A program made the position numbers and the translations under genes. The notes below the pieces were generated by a model. That model was not told the DNA's origin. It saw only the letters and a list, made by a program, of their open reading frames with translations, and searched no databases. Below, piece by piece: positions 51,977 to 60,179 of a stretch of DNA of 64,000 nt. This DNA comes from Rhodothermales bacterium (GTDB taxonomy: Bacteria; Bacteroidota; Rhodothermia; Rhodothermales; JANQRZ01): the NCBI GenBank assembly GCA_028284265.1, contig JANQRZ010000001.1:1-64000 (forward strand), in the 5' to 3' direction. Position 1 is the first letter of the stretch. Each line of letters starts with the position of its first letter.

Positions 51977-53377
51977 ATGGTTCGCGGCATCTACACCAAC
52001 CGCACGCTCAACCTCCGCTCGATTAAGGCGGTGGGCTATGACATGGACTACACGCTCATCCACTACCACGAGCGGGAGTGGGAAGAGCGCGCCTACAGCT
52101 ACATCAAGGAACGGCTCCTCGGGCGCGGCTGGCCGGTCGAGGACTTGCAGTTCCAGCCCGACCTCGTGATGCGCGGGCTGATCATCGACAAGACGCTCGG
52201 CAACGTCGTCAAGGCGAACCGCTTCGGGTACATCAAACGGGCCTTCCACGGCACGACGCCGCTAGAGCATGGGCAGATGCGTGAGGCCTATACCCGCACG
52301 CTCGTGGACCTCGACGAGCCACGCTGGCTGTTCATGAACACGCTCTTCTCGCTCTCCGAGGCGAGTATGTACATGCAACTCGTGGACCTCCTCGACGCCG
52401 ACGTGATCGAAGCGAAACTCAGCTACGCCGATCTCTACGCCCTCGTCCGGGGCGCGCTCGATCAGGCGCACATGGAGGGGCGGCTCAAGGGCGAAATCGT
52501 CGAGGCGCCCGAGCGGTTCGTTGCGCTCGATGAGGAGATGCCGCTGACGCTCCTCGACCAGAAGGAGTCCGGGAAGAAGGTGCTCCTCATCACCAACTCC
52601 GAGTGGGCCTACGCCGCCCCGATGCTTGCCTTCGCCTTCGACCCGTTCCTGCCGGGCGAAATGACGTGGCGCGACCTGTTCGACATCGCCATCGTGGGTT
52701 CACGCAAGCCCGCCTTCTTCACCGCCCGGATGCCGACCTTCGAGGTGGTAAGCGAAGACGGAATGCTGCGCGAGCACGTCGGGTTGCTTCAGCCCGGGCA
52801 CGTCTACGTCGGCGCGAACGCGAGCCTCGTCGAAGCCAGCCTCGGGCTGAAAGGCGAAGACATCCTCTACGTCGGCGACCACCTCTTCACCGATGTCAAC
52901 GTCTCGAAGAGTGTCCTCCGCTGGCGGACGGCGCTCATCCTCCGCGAACTGGAGGACGAACTCGCTGCCATCGACAGTTTCCGCGAGACGCAGCAGCAGC
53001 TCACCGACATGATGGCGCGGAAGGTCGAGATGGAGAGCGAGTATTCGGCCTATCGCCTCGCGCTTCAGCGGGCGAAAGGCAACTACGGTCCCGACCCGGC
53101 GCGTGCCCCCGACGAGATCCAAGCGGAGATGGACGCCCACCGGGCCAAGCTCCTCGCACTCGACGCCGAGATTGCGCCGTTCGCCCGCGCCTCGGCTCGG
53201 CTCCACAACGAGCGCTGGGGCCTGATGATGCGGACGGGCAACGACAAGAGCCACCTCGCCCGACAGGTCGAGCGCTACGCCGATGTCTACACCGGGCGTG
53301 TCTCGAACTTCCTCCACGCCACACCCTACGCCTACCTCCGCTCCCACCGCGGCTCGCTTCCGCACGACGAGGTCTAG
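51977..53377 (+). CDS. HAD-IG family 5'-nucleotidase
   Basis: A 466-residue HAD phosphatase of the cytosolic purine 5'-nucleotidase (HAD subfamily IG) group. Motif I is GYDMDYTLIHY, motif II GKKVLLITNSEWAY, and motif IV YVGDHLFTDVNVSK. A charged helical insert (about 330-400, ELEDELAAIDSFRETQQQLTDMM) is a typical cap extension. It removes the phosphate from nucleoside monophosphates, probably IMP/GMP-like. It diverges from the antiporter. The Met at 51977 (MVRGIYTNRTL) is chosen as it matches the usual start. Confidence 0.9.
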   Translation: MVRGIYTNRTLNLRSIKAVGYDMDYTLIHYHEREWEERAYSYIKERLLGRGWPVEDLQFQPDLVMRGLIIDKTLGNVVKANRFGYIKRAFHGTTPLEHGQMREAYTRTLVDLDEPRWLFMNTLFSLSEASMYMQLVDLLDADVIEAKLSYADLYALVRGALDQAHMEGRLKGEIVEAPERFVALDEEMPLTLLDQKESGKKVLLITNSEWAYAAPMLAFAFDPFLPGEMTWRDLFDIAIVGSRKPAFFTARMPTFEVVSEDGMLREHVGLLQPGHVYVGANASLVEASLGLKGEDILYVGDHLFTDVNVSKSVLRWRTALILRELEDELAAIDSFRETQQQLTDMMARKVEMESEYSAYRLALQRAKGNYGPDPARAPDEIQAEMDAHRAKLLALDAEIAPFARASARLHNERWGLMMRTGNDKSHLARQVERYADVYTGRVSNFLHATPYAYLRSHRGSLPHDEV

Positions 53378-53382
53378 GGCAC

Positions 53383-53859
53383 CTACGAAGCCTCATCGTT
53401 CAGGATCGGCAGGCCGGGGGCGCGGTGGTGGGCGAACAGGAGTGCCGTCTCGATGTGGACGACTTCGGGTCGTTCGGTGAAGGCGGTCAGCGCGAGGTCG
53501 CGCAGGTGCTCGGCGTCGCGCACGGCGACGTGGACGAGGAAGTCGTTGGCCCCGGTGATGTGGAAGACTTGTACGACCTCGGGCAGACCGAGTGCGTGCG
53601 CCTGAAACGCCTCGACAACGGGGCGCGAGTGCATCCCGATGCGAACCGATATCATGGCCTGTATCCCGATGCCGACCGCTGCCGGGTCGATGTCGGTGTG
53701 GTAGCCGCGCAGTACGCCGTCCTGCTGAAGGCGACGGACGCGCTCTAGGCACGTTGAGGGAGCCACGCCGACGGCAGCAGCCAGCTCCTTGTTCGAGATC
53801 CGAGCATTGTTCTGCAAATGGCGAACGAGGGCGATATTCGTTCGGTCGAGGATAGGCAT
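53383..53859 (-). CDS. Lrp/AsnC-family transcriptional regulator
   Basis: A 158-residue Lrp-type protein. The N-terminal HTH (RTNIALVRHLQNNARISNKELAAAVGVAPSTCLERVRRLQQDGVLRGY) and the C-terminal RAM ligand domain (IQAMISVRIGMHSRPVVEAF, VVQVFHITGANDFLVHVAV) are complete. It is divergent from the PLP lyase at 53956, with 96 bp between the starts, so it probably controls that gene in response to an amino acid. An arrangement of this kind is known for methionine gamma-lyase genes in other bacteria. Alternative starts a few codons upstream are possible. Confidence 0.9.
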   Translation of the reverse strand: MPILDRTNIALVRHLQNNARISNKELAAAVGVAPSTCLERVRRLQQDGVLRGYHTDIDPAAVGIGIQAMISVRIGMHSRPVVEAFQAHALGLPEVVQVFHITGANDFLVHVAVRDAEHLRDLALTAFTERPEVVHIETALLFAHHRAPGLPILNDEAS

Positions 53860-53871
53860 AGCGATGATTTG

Positions 53872-53886
53872 CCGAATAGACTTCGG
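53872..53886. promoter_or_regulatory. Inverted repeat in the Lrp/lyase divergent promoter region
   Basis: CCGAA-TAGAC-TTCGG is a 15-bp inverted repeat 12 bp upstream of the Lrp start in AT-rich DNA. Lrp/AsnC proteins commonly bind 13-15-bp imperfect inverted repeats, so this is a candidate operator for both divergent genes. Confidence 0.45.
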
Positions 53887-53955
53887 AATAGTTGACGATG
53901 CTAAAGATCGGATTCTACAATACGATAAGCTAGCCAAACAAAAGAGAGGTCTGCT

Positions 53956-55221
53956 ATGGAGCTTCGCTACGCTGATTTTGCCACGCGCGCCGTCCACGCC
54001 GGTCGCGCCGACTTCGCCAGCCTCGGCGTCCATGCGCCGCCGCTCGACCTCTCGACGACCTACCCGTTCACCGATCTCGGGGTGGCAACCGACAGCCTCG
54101 ACACGCTCGTCGGCGGTGATGCAACAGCACCGAACCCGGTCTATGCCCGGCTCTACAATCCGACCGTCGGTCGGTTCGAAGAAGCCCTCGCGGAACTCGA
54201 AGGAGCCGAGGAGGCAGTAGCTTTCGCGTCGGGGATGGCAGCACTCACGGCAGTGTTGATGGCGGTGCGGCAGGACGGTGGGCACGTCGTGGGTGTCCGC
54301 CCGATCTATGGCACGGCAGACCACTTGATCAGTAGCGGCCTCCTCGGTCTCGACGTGACATGGACCGAGGCCGACGCGGTCGCCGAGGCTATTCGGCCTG
54401 ACACCTCGCTCGTCATCATCGAGACCCCGGCGAACCCGACGCTCGCCCTTGTCGATATCGAGGCCGTCGTCGCGCAGGCGGACGATGTGCCGGTCCTCGT
54501 CGACTCGACCTTTGCGACGCCGGTTCTCCAGCGGCCCCTCGCGCATGGTGCGGCGCTCGTACTTCATAGCGCGACCAAGTTTCTCGGTGGGCATGGCGAT
54601 GTGATTGCAGGCGTGGTTGCCACGGGCGAAGCGTGGGCGCGGCGTCTCCGGCAGGTCCGTGTGGCGACGGGCGGGCTGCTGCACCCACTGGCGGCGTATC
54701 TCCTTCATCGGGGCCTCCCCACACTGGCGCTTCGCGTCGAGCGTGCTCAGGCGACTGCCCAAGCGCTCGCCGAGAGGCTGGCATCCCACGAGCGGGTGGC
54801 GAGCGTGCATTATCCCAGCTTGCCCGGTGGCGATCCGCACGGGCTGGTCGGGCGGCAGATGGCAGGCCCCGGTAGTATTCTCGCTTTCGAGGTGGTCGGT
54901 GGCTATGAGGCGGCGACCGATGTGCTCCGCGCCGTCCGGCTGATGACACCCGCTGTGAGCCTCGGCTCGACGGATACCCTCATCCAGCACCCTGCAGGCC
55001 TGACGCACCGCGTGGTCGACGCCTCGGATCGCAAAGCCAATGGCATTTCCGATGGCTTGCTCCGTGTCTCCGTCGGTCTCGAAGCCGCCGCCGATCTCTG
55101 GGCCGATCTGGCGTTTGCCTTGGCTGCTGTCGGCATCGGCGGCGACGGACGACTTGGCAACGCGCAGGGTGAGGTACCGCTGTGTCGCTCCGTGCCGAGG
55201 CCGTCGGTGATCGCCGATTGA
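53956..55221 (+). CDS. Cys/Met metabolism PLP enzyme (methionine gamma-lyase-like)
   Basis: A 421-residue fold-type I PLP enzyme of the Cys/Met metabolism family. It has ATRAVHAG, NPVYARLYNPTVGRFEEALAELEGAEEAVAFASGMAAL, VLVDSTFATPVLQRPLAHGA, and the PLP-Lys segment LVLHSATKFLGGHGDV. The SDGLLRVSVGLE C-terminus is also conserved. Methionine gamma-lyase is favoured over cystathionine enzymes because of the divergent Lrp-type regulator; the sequence alone does not separate them. The last 30 residues (RLGNAQGEVPLCRSV) have little similarity. Confidence 0.85.
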   Translation: MELRYADFATRAVHAGRADFASLGVHAPPLDLSTTYPFTDLGVATDSLDTLVGGDATAPNPVYARLYNPTVGRFEEALAELEGAEEAVAFASGMAALTAVLMAVRQDGGHVVGVRPIYGTADHLISSGLLGLDVTWTEADAVAEAIRPDTSLVIIETPANPTLALVDIEAVVAQADDVPVLVDSTFATPVLQRPLAHGAALVLHSATKFLGGHGDVIAGVVATGEAWARRLRQVRVATGGLLHPLAAYLLHRGLPTLALRVERAQATAQALAERLASHERVASVHYPSLPGGDPHGLVGRQMAGPGSILAFEVVGGYEAATDVLRAVRLMTPAVSLGSTDTLIQHPAGLTHRVVDASDRKANGISDGLLRVSVGLEAAADLWADLAFALAAVGIGGDGRLGNAQGEVPLCRSVPRPSVIAD

Positions 55222-55222
55222 C

Positions 55223-55672
55223 TTAGCTTCGTTGGGCGAAGTGCAGCAGGGCGTCCACCCGCGCCGCGGTCGGATAGAAGACGGCGGCAAATCCGAAGAA
55301 GGGCACCGCAAATAGAAGGTTGACGAGTTCACCCGTGAACAACGCTGCTAGGCCCGCTACGAGCGCCGAGACGTCGAGGAACGCGAGCGAGAGCACGCCC
55401 GACGTGCGGATCGCGGCGATCCCGTCGGCCCGCGTTCCTGTTGCCGGGAGCTGTTGGTCCATCAGCCGCCGCTGCACGGCGAAGGCTGCGACCACAGCGC
55501 CGAAGTTGATGATGGCGTTGACGTAGAAGAACGTCGCTGTGCCCTCGTCAACGATCCGCCCATAGCCGATCGCCGCGAGGCCGCCGAGCACGGCAGTCAT
55601 CAGCGCCACCCCGCCGAGGAGAGCTTTCCAGACGAGTTGGAGATTGCGGAGGTCGGCGTCGGCGGTTTCCAT
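55223..55672 (-). CDS. Four-span membrane protein of unknown function
   Basis: A 149-residue protein with four hydrophobic segments: LLGGVALMTAVLGGLAAIGY, FFYVNAIINFGAVVAAFAV, SLAFLDVSALVAGLAALFTG and LLFAVPFFGFAAVFYP. It starts METADADLRNLQLV. No family is recognised. It ends 1 bp after the lyase stop on the opposite strand and diverges from the tRNA cluster that begins at 55755. Confidence 0.65.
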   Translation of the reverse strand: METADADLRNLQLVWKALLGGVALMTAVLGGLAAIGYGRIVDEGTATFFYVNAIINFGAVVAAFAVQRRLMDQQLPATGTRADGIAAIRTSGVLSLAFLDVSALVAGLAALFTGELVNLLFAVPFFGFAAVFYPTAARVDALLHFAQRS

Positions 55673-55709
55673 AGGCTGGAAGATAGCTCGCTGTGCGAAA
55701 TGTCAGTGA

Positions 55710-55740
55710 TTGGGGCAGCGTGGACAGCGGTGTATATTGG
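55710..55740 (+). promoter_or_regulatory. Bacteroidota-type promoter of the tRNA-Pro cluster
   Basis: TTGG (55710-55713), 19 bases, then TATATTGG (55733-55740). This matches the Bacteroidota primary-sigma pattern TTTG-N19-21-TAnnTTTG closely, with transcription expected about 7-8 bases on, ahead of the mature tRNA-Pro 5' end at 55755. Confidence 0.5.
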
Positions 55741-55754
55741 GCGCTGCCACAACA

Positions 55755-55831
55755 CGGGGCGTGGCGCAGCCCGGTAGCGCGTCTGCTTTGGGAGCAGAAG
55801 GTCGTCGGTTCGAATCCGGCCGCCCCGACCA
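55755..55831 (+). tRNA. tRNA-Pro (TGG)
   Basis: A 77-nt tRNA. The acceptor stem CGGGGCG/CGCCCCG is perfect and the 3' end ACCA is encoded. D-arm GGCGCAGCCCGGTAGCGC; anticodon stem TCTGC/GCAGA with loop TTTGGGA (anticodon TGG); T-arm GTCGGTTCGAATCCGGC. Confidence 0.95.
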
Positions 55832-55849
55832 TATGAAGCAACCTCCATC

Positions 55850-55923
55850 GGGCCAGTAGCTCAACTGGAGAGAGCATCGGCCTTCTAAGCCGACGGTTCC
55901 AGGTTCGAGTCCTGGCTGGCCTG
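55850..55923 (+). tRNA. tRNA-Arg (TCT)
   Basis: A 74-nt tRNA. Acceptor stem GGGCCAG/CTGGCCT, discriminator G. D-arm AGCTCAACTGGAGAGAGC; anticodon stem TCGGC/GCCGA with loop CTTCTAA (anticodon TCT); T-arm CCAGGTTCGAGTCCTGG. It starts 18 bp after tRNA-Pro, so the two probably share a transcript. Confidence 0.95.
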
Positions 55924-55984
55924 CAACCTCGGAACGCGAGGTCTGGCGAAAGGTAGTATCTTGCCCGGTCCGAAAGGACCATCC

Positions 55985-56055
55985 GGTGGCGTGGCCGAGT
56001 GGCTAGGCAAAGGCCTGCAAAGCCTTGTACAGCGGTTCGAATCCGCTCGCCACCT
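55985..56055 (+). tRNA. tRNA-Cys (GCA)
   Basis: A 71-nt tRNA. Acceptor stem GGTGGCG/CGCCACC, U73 as expected for tRNA-Cys. D-arm GGCCGAGTGGCTAGGC; anticodon stem AAGGC/GCCTT with loop CTGCAAA (anticodon GCA); T-arm AGCGGTTCGAATCCGCT. A TATCTTGC element near 55955 could provide its own promoter. Confidence 0.95.
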
Positions 56056-56060
56056 CTCCC

Positions 56061-56100
56061 CGAAGGCCCTATCGTGTCCGACGACGCGGTGGGGCCTTCG
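56061..56100 (+). terminator. Hairpin after the tRNA cluster
   Basis: CGAAGGCCC (56061-56069) and GGGCCTTCG (56092-56100) form a perfect 9-bp stem just past tRNA-Cys. No T run follows, so it may be a terminator without a tail or only a processing hairpin. Confidence 0.4.
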
Positions 56101-56173
56101 CGTGTATACCCTCTGGCGTTTCAGTCTATTGCCCGGCTGTGGTGCGGGGCATACGTGTGTTTAGCCGGATCTA

Positions 56174-56187
56174 TGAAAACGTTTGCA
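56174..56187 (+). promoter_or_regulatory. LacI-type operator-like site before the GH81 gene
   Basis: TGAAAACGTTTGCA matches the LacI-family operator shape (AAAxCGxTTT core with a central CG) with a single mismatched pair. It lies 80 bp upstream of the laminarinase start. No LacI-type gene is in the window. Confidence 0.3.
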
Positions 56188-56266
56188 AGCGCCTCGGTAT
56201 CACCTTAGCTTACGGGTACTTGCCGTCGTGCAAACCGCTTTCCCGTTTCCTTCTTTGCTCTCTTCG

Positions 56267-59200
56267 ATGCGCGCTCCCTACCTGACACGCTTCACCCTTC
56301 CCGTTCTCTCTTTGCTGTGCGCCCTAATCTTGGGGCCGAGCGCGGTTGGCCAACCGCAGCCTGTCGGGCAGGGCAGCTACAGCACGACGCTGCCGTCCGG
56401 TGCGGTCGGGCCGCAAAATGTGAGTGGGGCTTCAATCACGCCGAAGGTTTCATCCAGCTTTGCGCAGCCCGTCCAGACCAACGACTTCTGGAGCAGCCTG
56501 CTTTACCCCTTCTTTGGAGACCCTTACTCGAATGTGCTCTACGCGCATCCGGTCAATGCCAAGGCAACATCCTCCGGCCTCCAGATCGGCTACACCGCAC
56601 AGCCGATCTTCGCTGCTGCCGACTACCTCTATCCCTTCCAGCCTCAACTGACGGTGGGTGTTGAGGGGATGGCCCCCTTCCGCGCGGTCGCCGACAGCTA
56701 TGGCGACTGGACGGTGACAGCCCTCTGGGAAGGCGGCCCGACCTCGCTCCGGGCGACCCTCGGGCACGGCCTGCCCTATGTCTTCTTTGAGATCACGGGA
56801 GGCGACGCCCGGATCACGCTCAACGGGTCGCCCCAGATTTGGTACAACCAGAACGGCGTGCTCGGTCTGACGGTGAACGGTCAGCACTATGGCCTCTTCG
56901 CACCCACCGGATCGGCATGGACCGGCACGACGACCCTGCGGTCGTCGCTGGGCGGACAGGACTTCCTCTCGGTGGCCGTGCTGCCCAACGCGAGCACGGC
57001 GACACTTGACCTGTTCCGCCAGCACGCCTATGCGTTTGTGACGGACAGCCGGGTGGACTGGACCTATGACGAGGCCACGGCGGATCTGGCGAGCACCTAC
57101 GCCTACGACACGGTGCTCAAGCAGAGCGGGCCGGGGCTGGTCAACGAGACGATGACAGCGCTCTACCGGCATCAGTGGCTCAACACGTCGGACACACCGA
57201 CGAGCCTCTCGTATGCCTCGCCGCGCGGCGAGATGCGGCTCTTCGAGGGCAACGCTTTTACGACCAACCTGACGTTCGATGGCGTGCTCCCGGCGCTGCC
57301 GGACCGGGGTAGCTACAACCGCGCCGACCTGCTCGCGTTCGTGCAGGAGGTCGCTGCCGAGCCGCTACCGCCGGGACCGAGCTACGAGAACGGCAAGGCG
57401 ATGGGGCGCTTCAGCCACCTCGTCCATATCGCCGACCAACTCGGCGCGACCACCGAGCGGGACTACTTCCTCGATCAGCTCAAGACACGGCTTCAAGACT
57501 GGCTGACGGCGGGCGGTGCGCAGGAATACTCCTACAACGCGACGTGGGACGTGCTCACGGGCTACCCCTCGGGCTTCGGCGCGGACAACCAGATCAACGA
57601 CCATCACTTCCATTCCAGCTATGCCGTGATGAGTGCCGCCACGGTCGCGCAGTACGACCCCGACTGGGCGGCCCCTGAGAACTGGGGCGGCATGGTCAAC
57701 CTGCTCATCCGCGACTCGAATAGCTGGGACCGGAACGACGATCTCTTCCCGTTCCTCCGCACCTTCGATGCCTACGCCGGGCACTCGTGGGCCGCAGGAC
57801 ACGGCGACTTCGCCGAGGGCAACAACCAAGAGTCTAGCTCGGAGTCGATGAACTTCGCCTCGGCCGTCGTGCTGTGGGGCGAGGTGACCGGGCAAGACGA
57901 GGTCCGCGACCTCGGCATCTTCCTCCACGCCACCGAAGCCTCCGCCATCGACCAGTATTGGTTCGATGTGGATGACGCGGTATTCCCCGCGACCTATCCG
58001 CACGTCGCCCTCGGTATCGTCTGGGGCGGCAAGGGTGTCCACTCGACATGGTTCGGAGCCGATCCCGAGTTCATCCACGGCATCAACATTCTGCCCATCA
58101 CGAGCGGCTCGCTCTACCTCGGTCGGTACCCGGAGTACGTCACGGCGAACTACGACGAGATCGTGGCGGAACGGGGCAGCCAGCCGGTTGTCTGGAAAGA
58201 TGTGCTGTGGGAGTATCTCGCCCTCAGCGACCCGGCGCGGGCCATCGGCTACTACCTCGCGGACCAGAACTACGAACCCTTCGATGGGGAGTCGCGGGCG
58301 CACACGCTGCACTGGCTGTTCAACCTCAAGGAGATGGGCCACGTCGCGTCCGACATCGCCGCCGATGTGCCGCTCTACGCTGTCTTCCGCGATGGCAATG
58401 ACGACCTGACGTACATCGCCTACAACGCGGACGACATGGCGCGTACTGTCACGTTCTCCGATGGCTACACGCTGGCTGTCCCCGCCCGCCGCCTCGTCTC
58501 GGCGACGACCTCGACCTCGAACCCCGACGAGCCGGTGGTGCTGGTCCAGACGGACCGTCGGTCCGGCAAAGCGCCGCTCACGGTCGCCTTCGACGGCACC
58601 AGCAGCTTCGACCCGCAGGGTGGGCCGCTCACCTATTCGTGGTCCTTCGCCGGAATGGGGACCAGCACCGATCCCACGCCGAGCTTCACCTTCGATGAGG
58701 TCGGCGATTACTGGGTCTCCCTCGAAGTCACGACGCAAGGCGGCCTCACGTCGCAGGACAGCGTCGAAGTCTCAGCGCTGCCGCGCGGGACGCCGTTCCT
58801 CGGTGCGCCAGTCCTCGTGCCGGGCATCATCGAGGCTGAGAACTACGACCTCGGCGGCGAGGGTATCGCGTACCACGACGCCGACCCGAACAACATCGGT
58901 CTCGTCTATCGCCCGAACGAAGGCGTTGATCTTGAGCCGTCCTCGACCAATGGCTTCGACGTGTACTGGATCACAGCGGGTGAGTGGATCGAGTACACCT
59001 TCGAGGTCGGCACGGCGGGCACGTTTACCTTTACGCCGTACATGGCGAGCGTGCCGGGCTTCGGAACGTTCCGCATGCTGATCGACAACGAGCCGGTGAG
59101 CGACTTCATCCCCGTGCCCGGCGGCGCAGGCGTGGGCTGGCAGACATGGCGGCCCTTCCCCGTCGAGGGCATCGAACTTGACGCAGGCGTGCATCTCCTC

Positions 59201-60097
59201 CGGTTCGAGTTCGACTCGGCCTCCGACCCGAACGGGTGGCTCCTCAGTCTGAACTGGATCGAGGTCGAGCAGACGGCGACGGTCAGCTACGACCTCGCGG
59301 CGACGCCGACGAGTTCGCTCTCCATCGCTCCGGGCGGGGCCGTGTCGTTCGCGTATGCGATTGCGAACAACACCACGAATACGGCTTTGGGCGATCTCTA
59401 CTTCACCGCTGAGACGAGCACAGGGCAGAGCGTGGCGCAAGGCCTCATCCGTTCCGGGGCGCTTTCGGGCGGGGCATCGGTCGCGGGCACCTACACGCAG
59501 CCAGTGCCGGGAAACGCTCCCGCCGGGAACTACACCTACCGCCTTGCCATCGGTCAATTCCCGAATCTAGCGGTAGACGAGGAGGTCTTCAGCGTGGAGC
59601 TTCAAGCGTCTGCTCGGGGCACAGTGTCTGGTGACATCGCGGCGACCAACGAAGCACCTTGGGCCGTAGCCGAGGCACTGCCATGGGTCGAGGTGATGTC
59701 GGCGGAGGCACTCGCTGCTGTCGTCGGTGACGACGCTGCCGAGCGGCTGGCTTCGGTGCTTACGTCGGAGCCGCTGGCCGCCGAGGCGGACACCGAGACG
59801 ACAGAGCCGGTGGCGAGCGAGGCGTTGCCGACTGAGGTGGCGCTGCACGCGGGGTATCCCAACCCGTTCGGCGCGCGCACCACGCTGTCGTTTGATCTGC
59901 CCGCGCCGGAGCGCGTGCGACTCGTGGTCTACGACGTGCTCGGGCGCGAGGTCGTGCTCCTCGTCGATGGCGAGACCGAAGCGGGCCGCCACCGGGTGAC
60001 GTTCGATGGGCGCAGCCTGCCGAGCGGCTCGTACCTCGTGCGGCTCGTGACGGAATCTGGTTTCACCGGGACGCAGCGGCTGACGCTCGTGCGATAG
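56267..60097 (+). CDS. Secreted GH81 endo-beta-1,3-glucanase with PKD, CBM6 and T9SS domains
   Basis: A 1276-residue secreted laminarinase. After a signal peptide (LPVLSLLCALILGPSAVG) comes the GH81 catalytic region (about 35-760). It has NDFWSSLLYPFFGDPYSNVLYAHP, INDHHFHSSYAVM (catalytic Asp region), DAYAGHSWAAGHGDFAEGNNQES with catalytic glutamates in NNQESSSESMN, and GGKGVHSTWFG. Then a PKD domain (about 765-836; FDGTSSFDPQGGPLTYSW), a CBM6-like beta-glucan-binding domain (about 849-1001; GIIEAENYDLGGEGIAYHD), a linker domain, and a T9SS sorting domain at the end (YPNPFGARTTLSFDLPAPE, VYDVLGREVVLL). It cleaves beta-1,3-glucan outside the cell. Confidence 0.93.
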   Translation: MRAPYLTRFTLPVLSLLCALILGPSAVGQPQPVGQGSYSTTLPSGAVGPQNVSGASITPKVSSSFAQPVQTNDFWSSLLYPFFGDPYSNVLYAHPVNAKATSSGLQIGYTAQPIFAAADYLYPFQPQLTVGVEGMAPFRAVADSYGDWTVTALWEGGPTSLRATLGHGLPYVFFEITGGDARITLNGSPQIWYNQNGVLGLTVNGQHYGLFAPTGSAWTGTTTLRSSLGGQDFLSVAVLPNASTATLDLFRQHAYAFVTDSRVDWTYDEATADLASTYAYDTVLKQSGPGLVNETMTALYRHQWLNTSDTPTSLSYASPRGEMRLFEGNAFTTNLTFDGVLPALPDRGSYNRADLLAFVQEVAAEPLPPGPSYENGKAMGRFSHLVHIADQLGATTERDYFLDQLKTRLQDWLTAGGAQEYSYNATWDVLTGYPSGFGADNQINDHHFHSSYAVMSAATVAQYDPDWAAPENWGGMVNLLIRDSNSWDRNDDLFPFLRTFDAYAGHSWAAGHGDFAEGNNQESSSESMNFASAVVLWGEVTGQDEVRDLGIFLHATEASAIDQYWFDVDDAVFPATYPHVALGIVWGGKGVHSTWFGADPEFIHGINILPITSGSLYLGRYPEYVTANYDEIVAERGSQPVVWKDVLWEYLALSDPARAIGYYLADQNYEPFDGESRAHTLHWLFNLKEMGHVASDIAADVPLYAVFRDGNDDLTYIAYNADDMARTVTFSDGYTLAVPARRLVSATTSTSNPDEPVVLVQTDRRSGKAPLTVAFDGTSSFDPQGGPLTYSWSFAGMGTSTDPTPSFTFDEVGDYWVSLEVTTQGGLTSQDSVEVSALPRGTPFLGAPVLVPGIIEAENYDLGGEGIAYHDADPNNIGLVYRPNEGVDLEPSSTNGFDVYWITAGEWIEYTFEVGTAGTFTFTPYMASVPGFGTFRMLIDNEPVSDFIPVPGGAGVGWQTWRPFPVEGIELDAGVHLLRFEFDSASDPNGWLLSLNWIEVEQTATVSYDLAATPTSSLSIAPGGAVSFAYAIANNTTNTALGDLYFTAETSTGQSVAQGLIRSGALSGGASVAGTYTQPVPGNAPAGNYTYRLAIGQFPNLAVDEEVFSVELQASARGTVSGDIAATNEAPWAVAEALPWVEVMSAEALAAVVGDDAAERLASVLTSEPLAAEADTETTEPVASEALPTEVALHAGYPNPFGARTTLSFDLPAPERVRLVVYDVLGREVVLLVDGETEAGRHRVTFDGRSLPSGSYLVRLVTESGFTGTQRLTLVR

Positions 60098-60125
60098 CAG
60101 AGTCAGATCATCATACCTGCAAGCG

Positions 60126-60159
60126 AAAGCCCCATCGCCTGCTCGGGCGATGGGGCTTT
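60126..60159. terminator. Strong intrinsic terminator after the GH81 gene
   Basis: AAAGCCCCATCGCC (60126-60139) pairs perfectly over 14 bp with GGCGATGGGGCTTT (60146-60159) around the loop TGCTCG, followed by GTTGTG on the plus strand. It serves the GH81 gene. Because the stem begins with AAA it could also stop dnaB transcripts arriving from the right. Confidence 0.85.
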
Positions 60160-60179
60160 GTTGTGTCCGGGTAAACCGA

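Noticed and set aside
57365-58738. Long minus-strand frame opposite the GH81 gene
   Set aside because: Antisense shadow rich in Arg, Val and Gly with no motif; the GH81 motifs on the plus strand are unambiguous.
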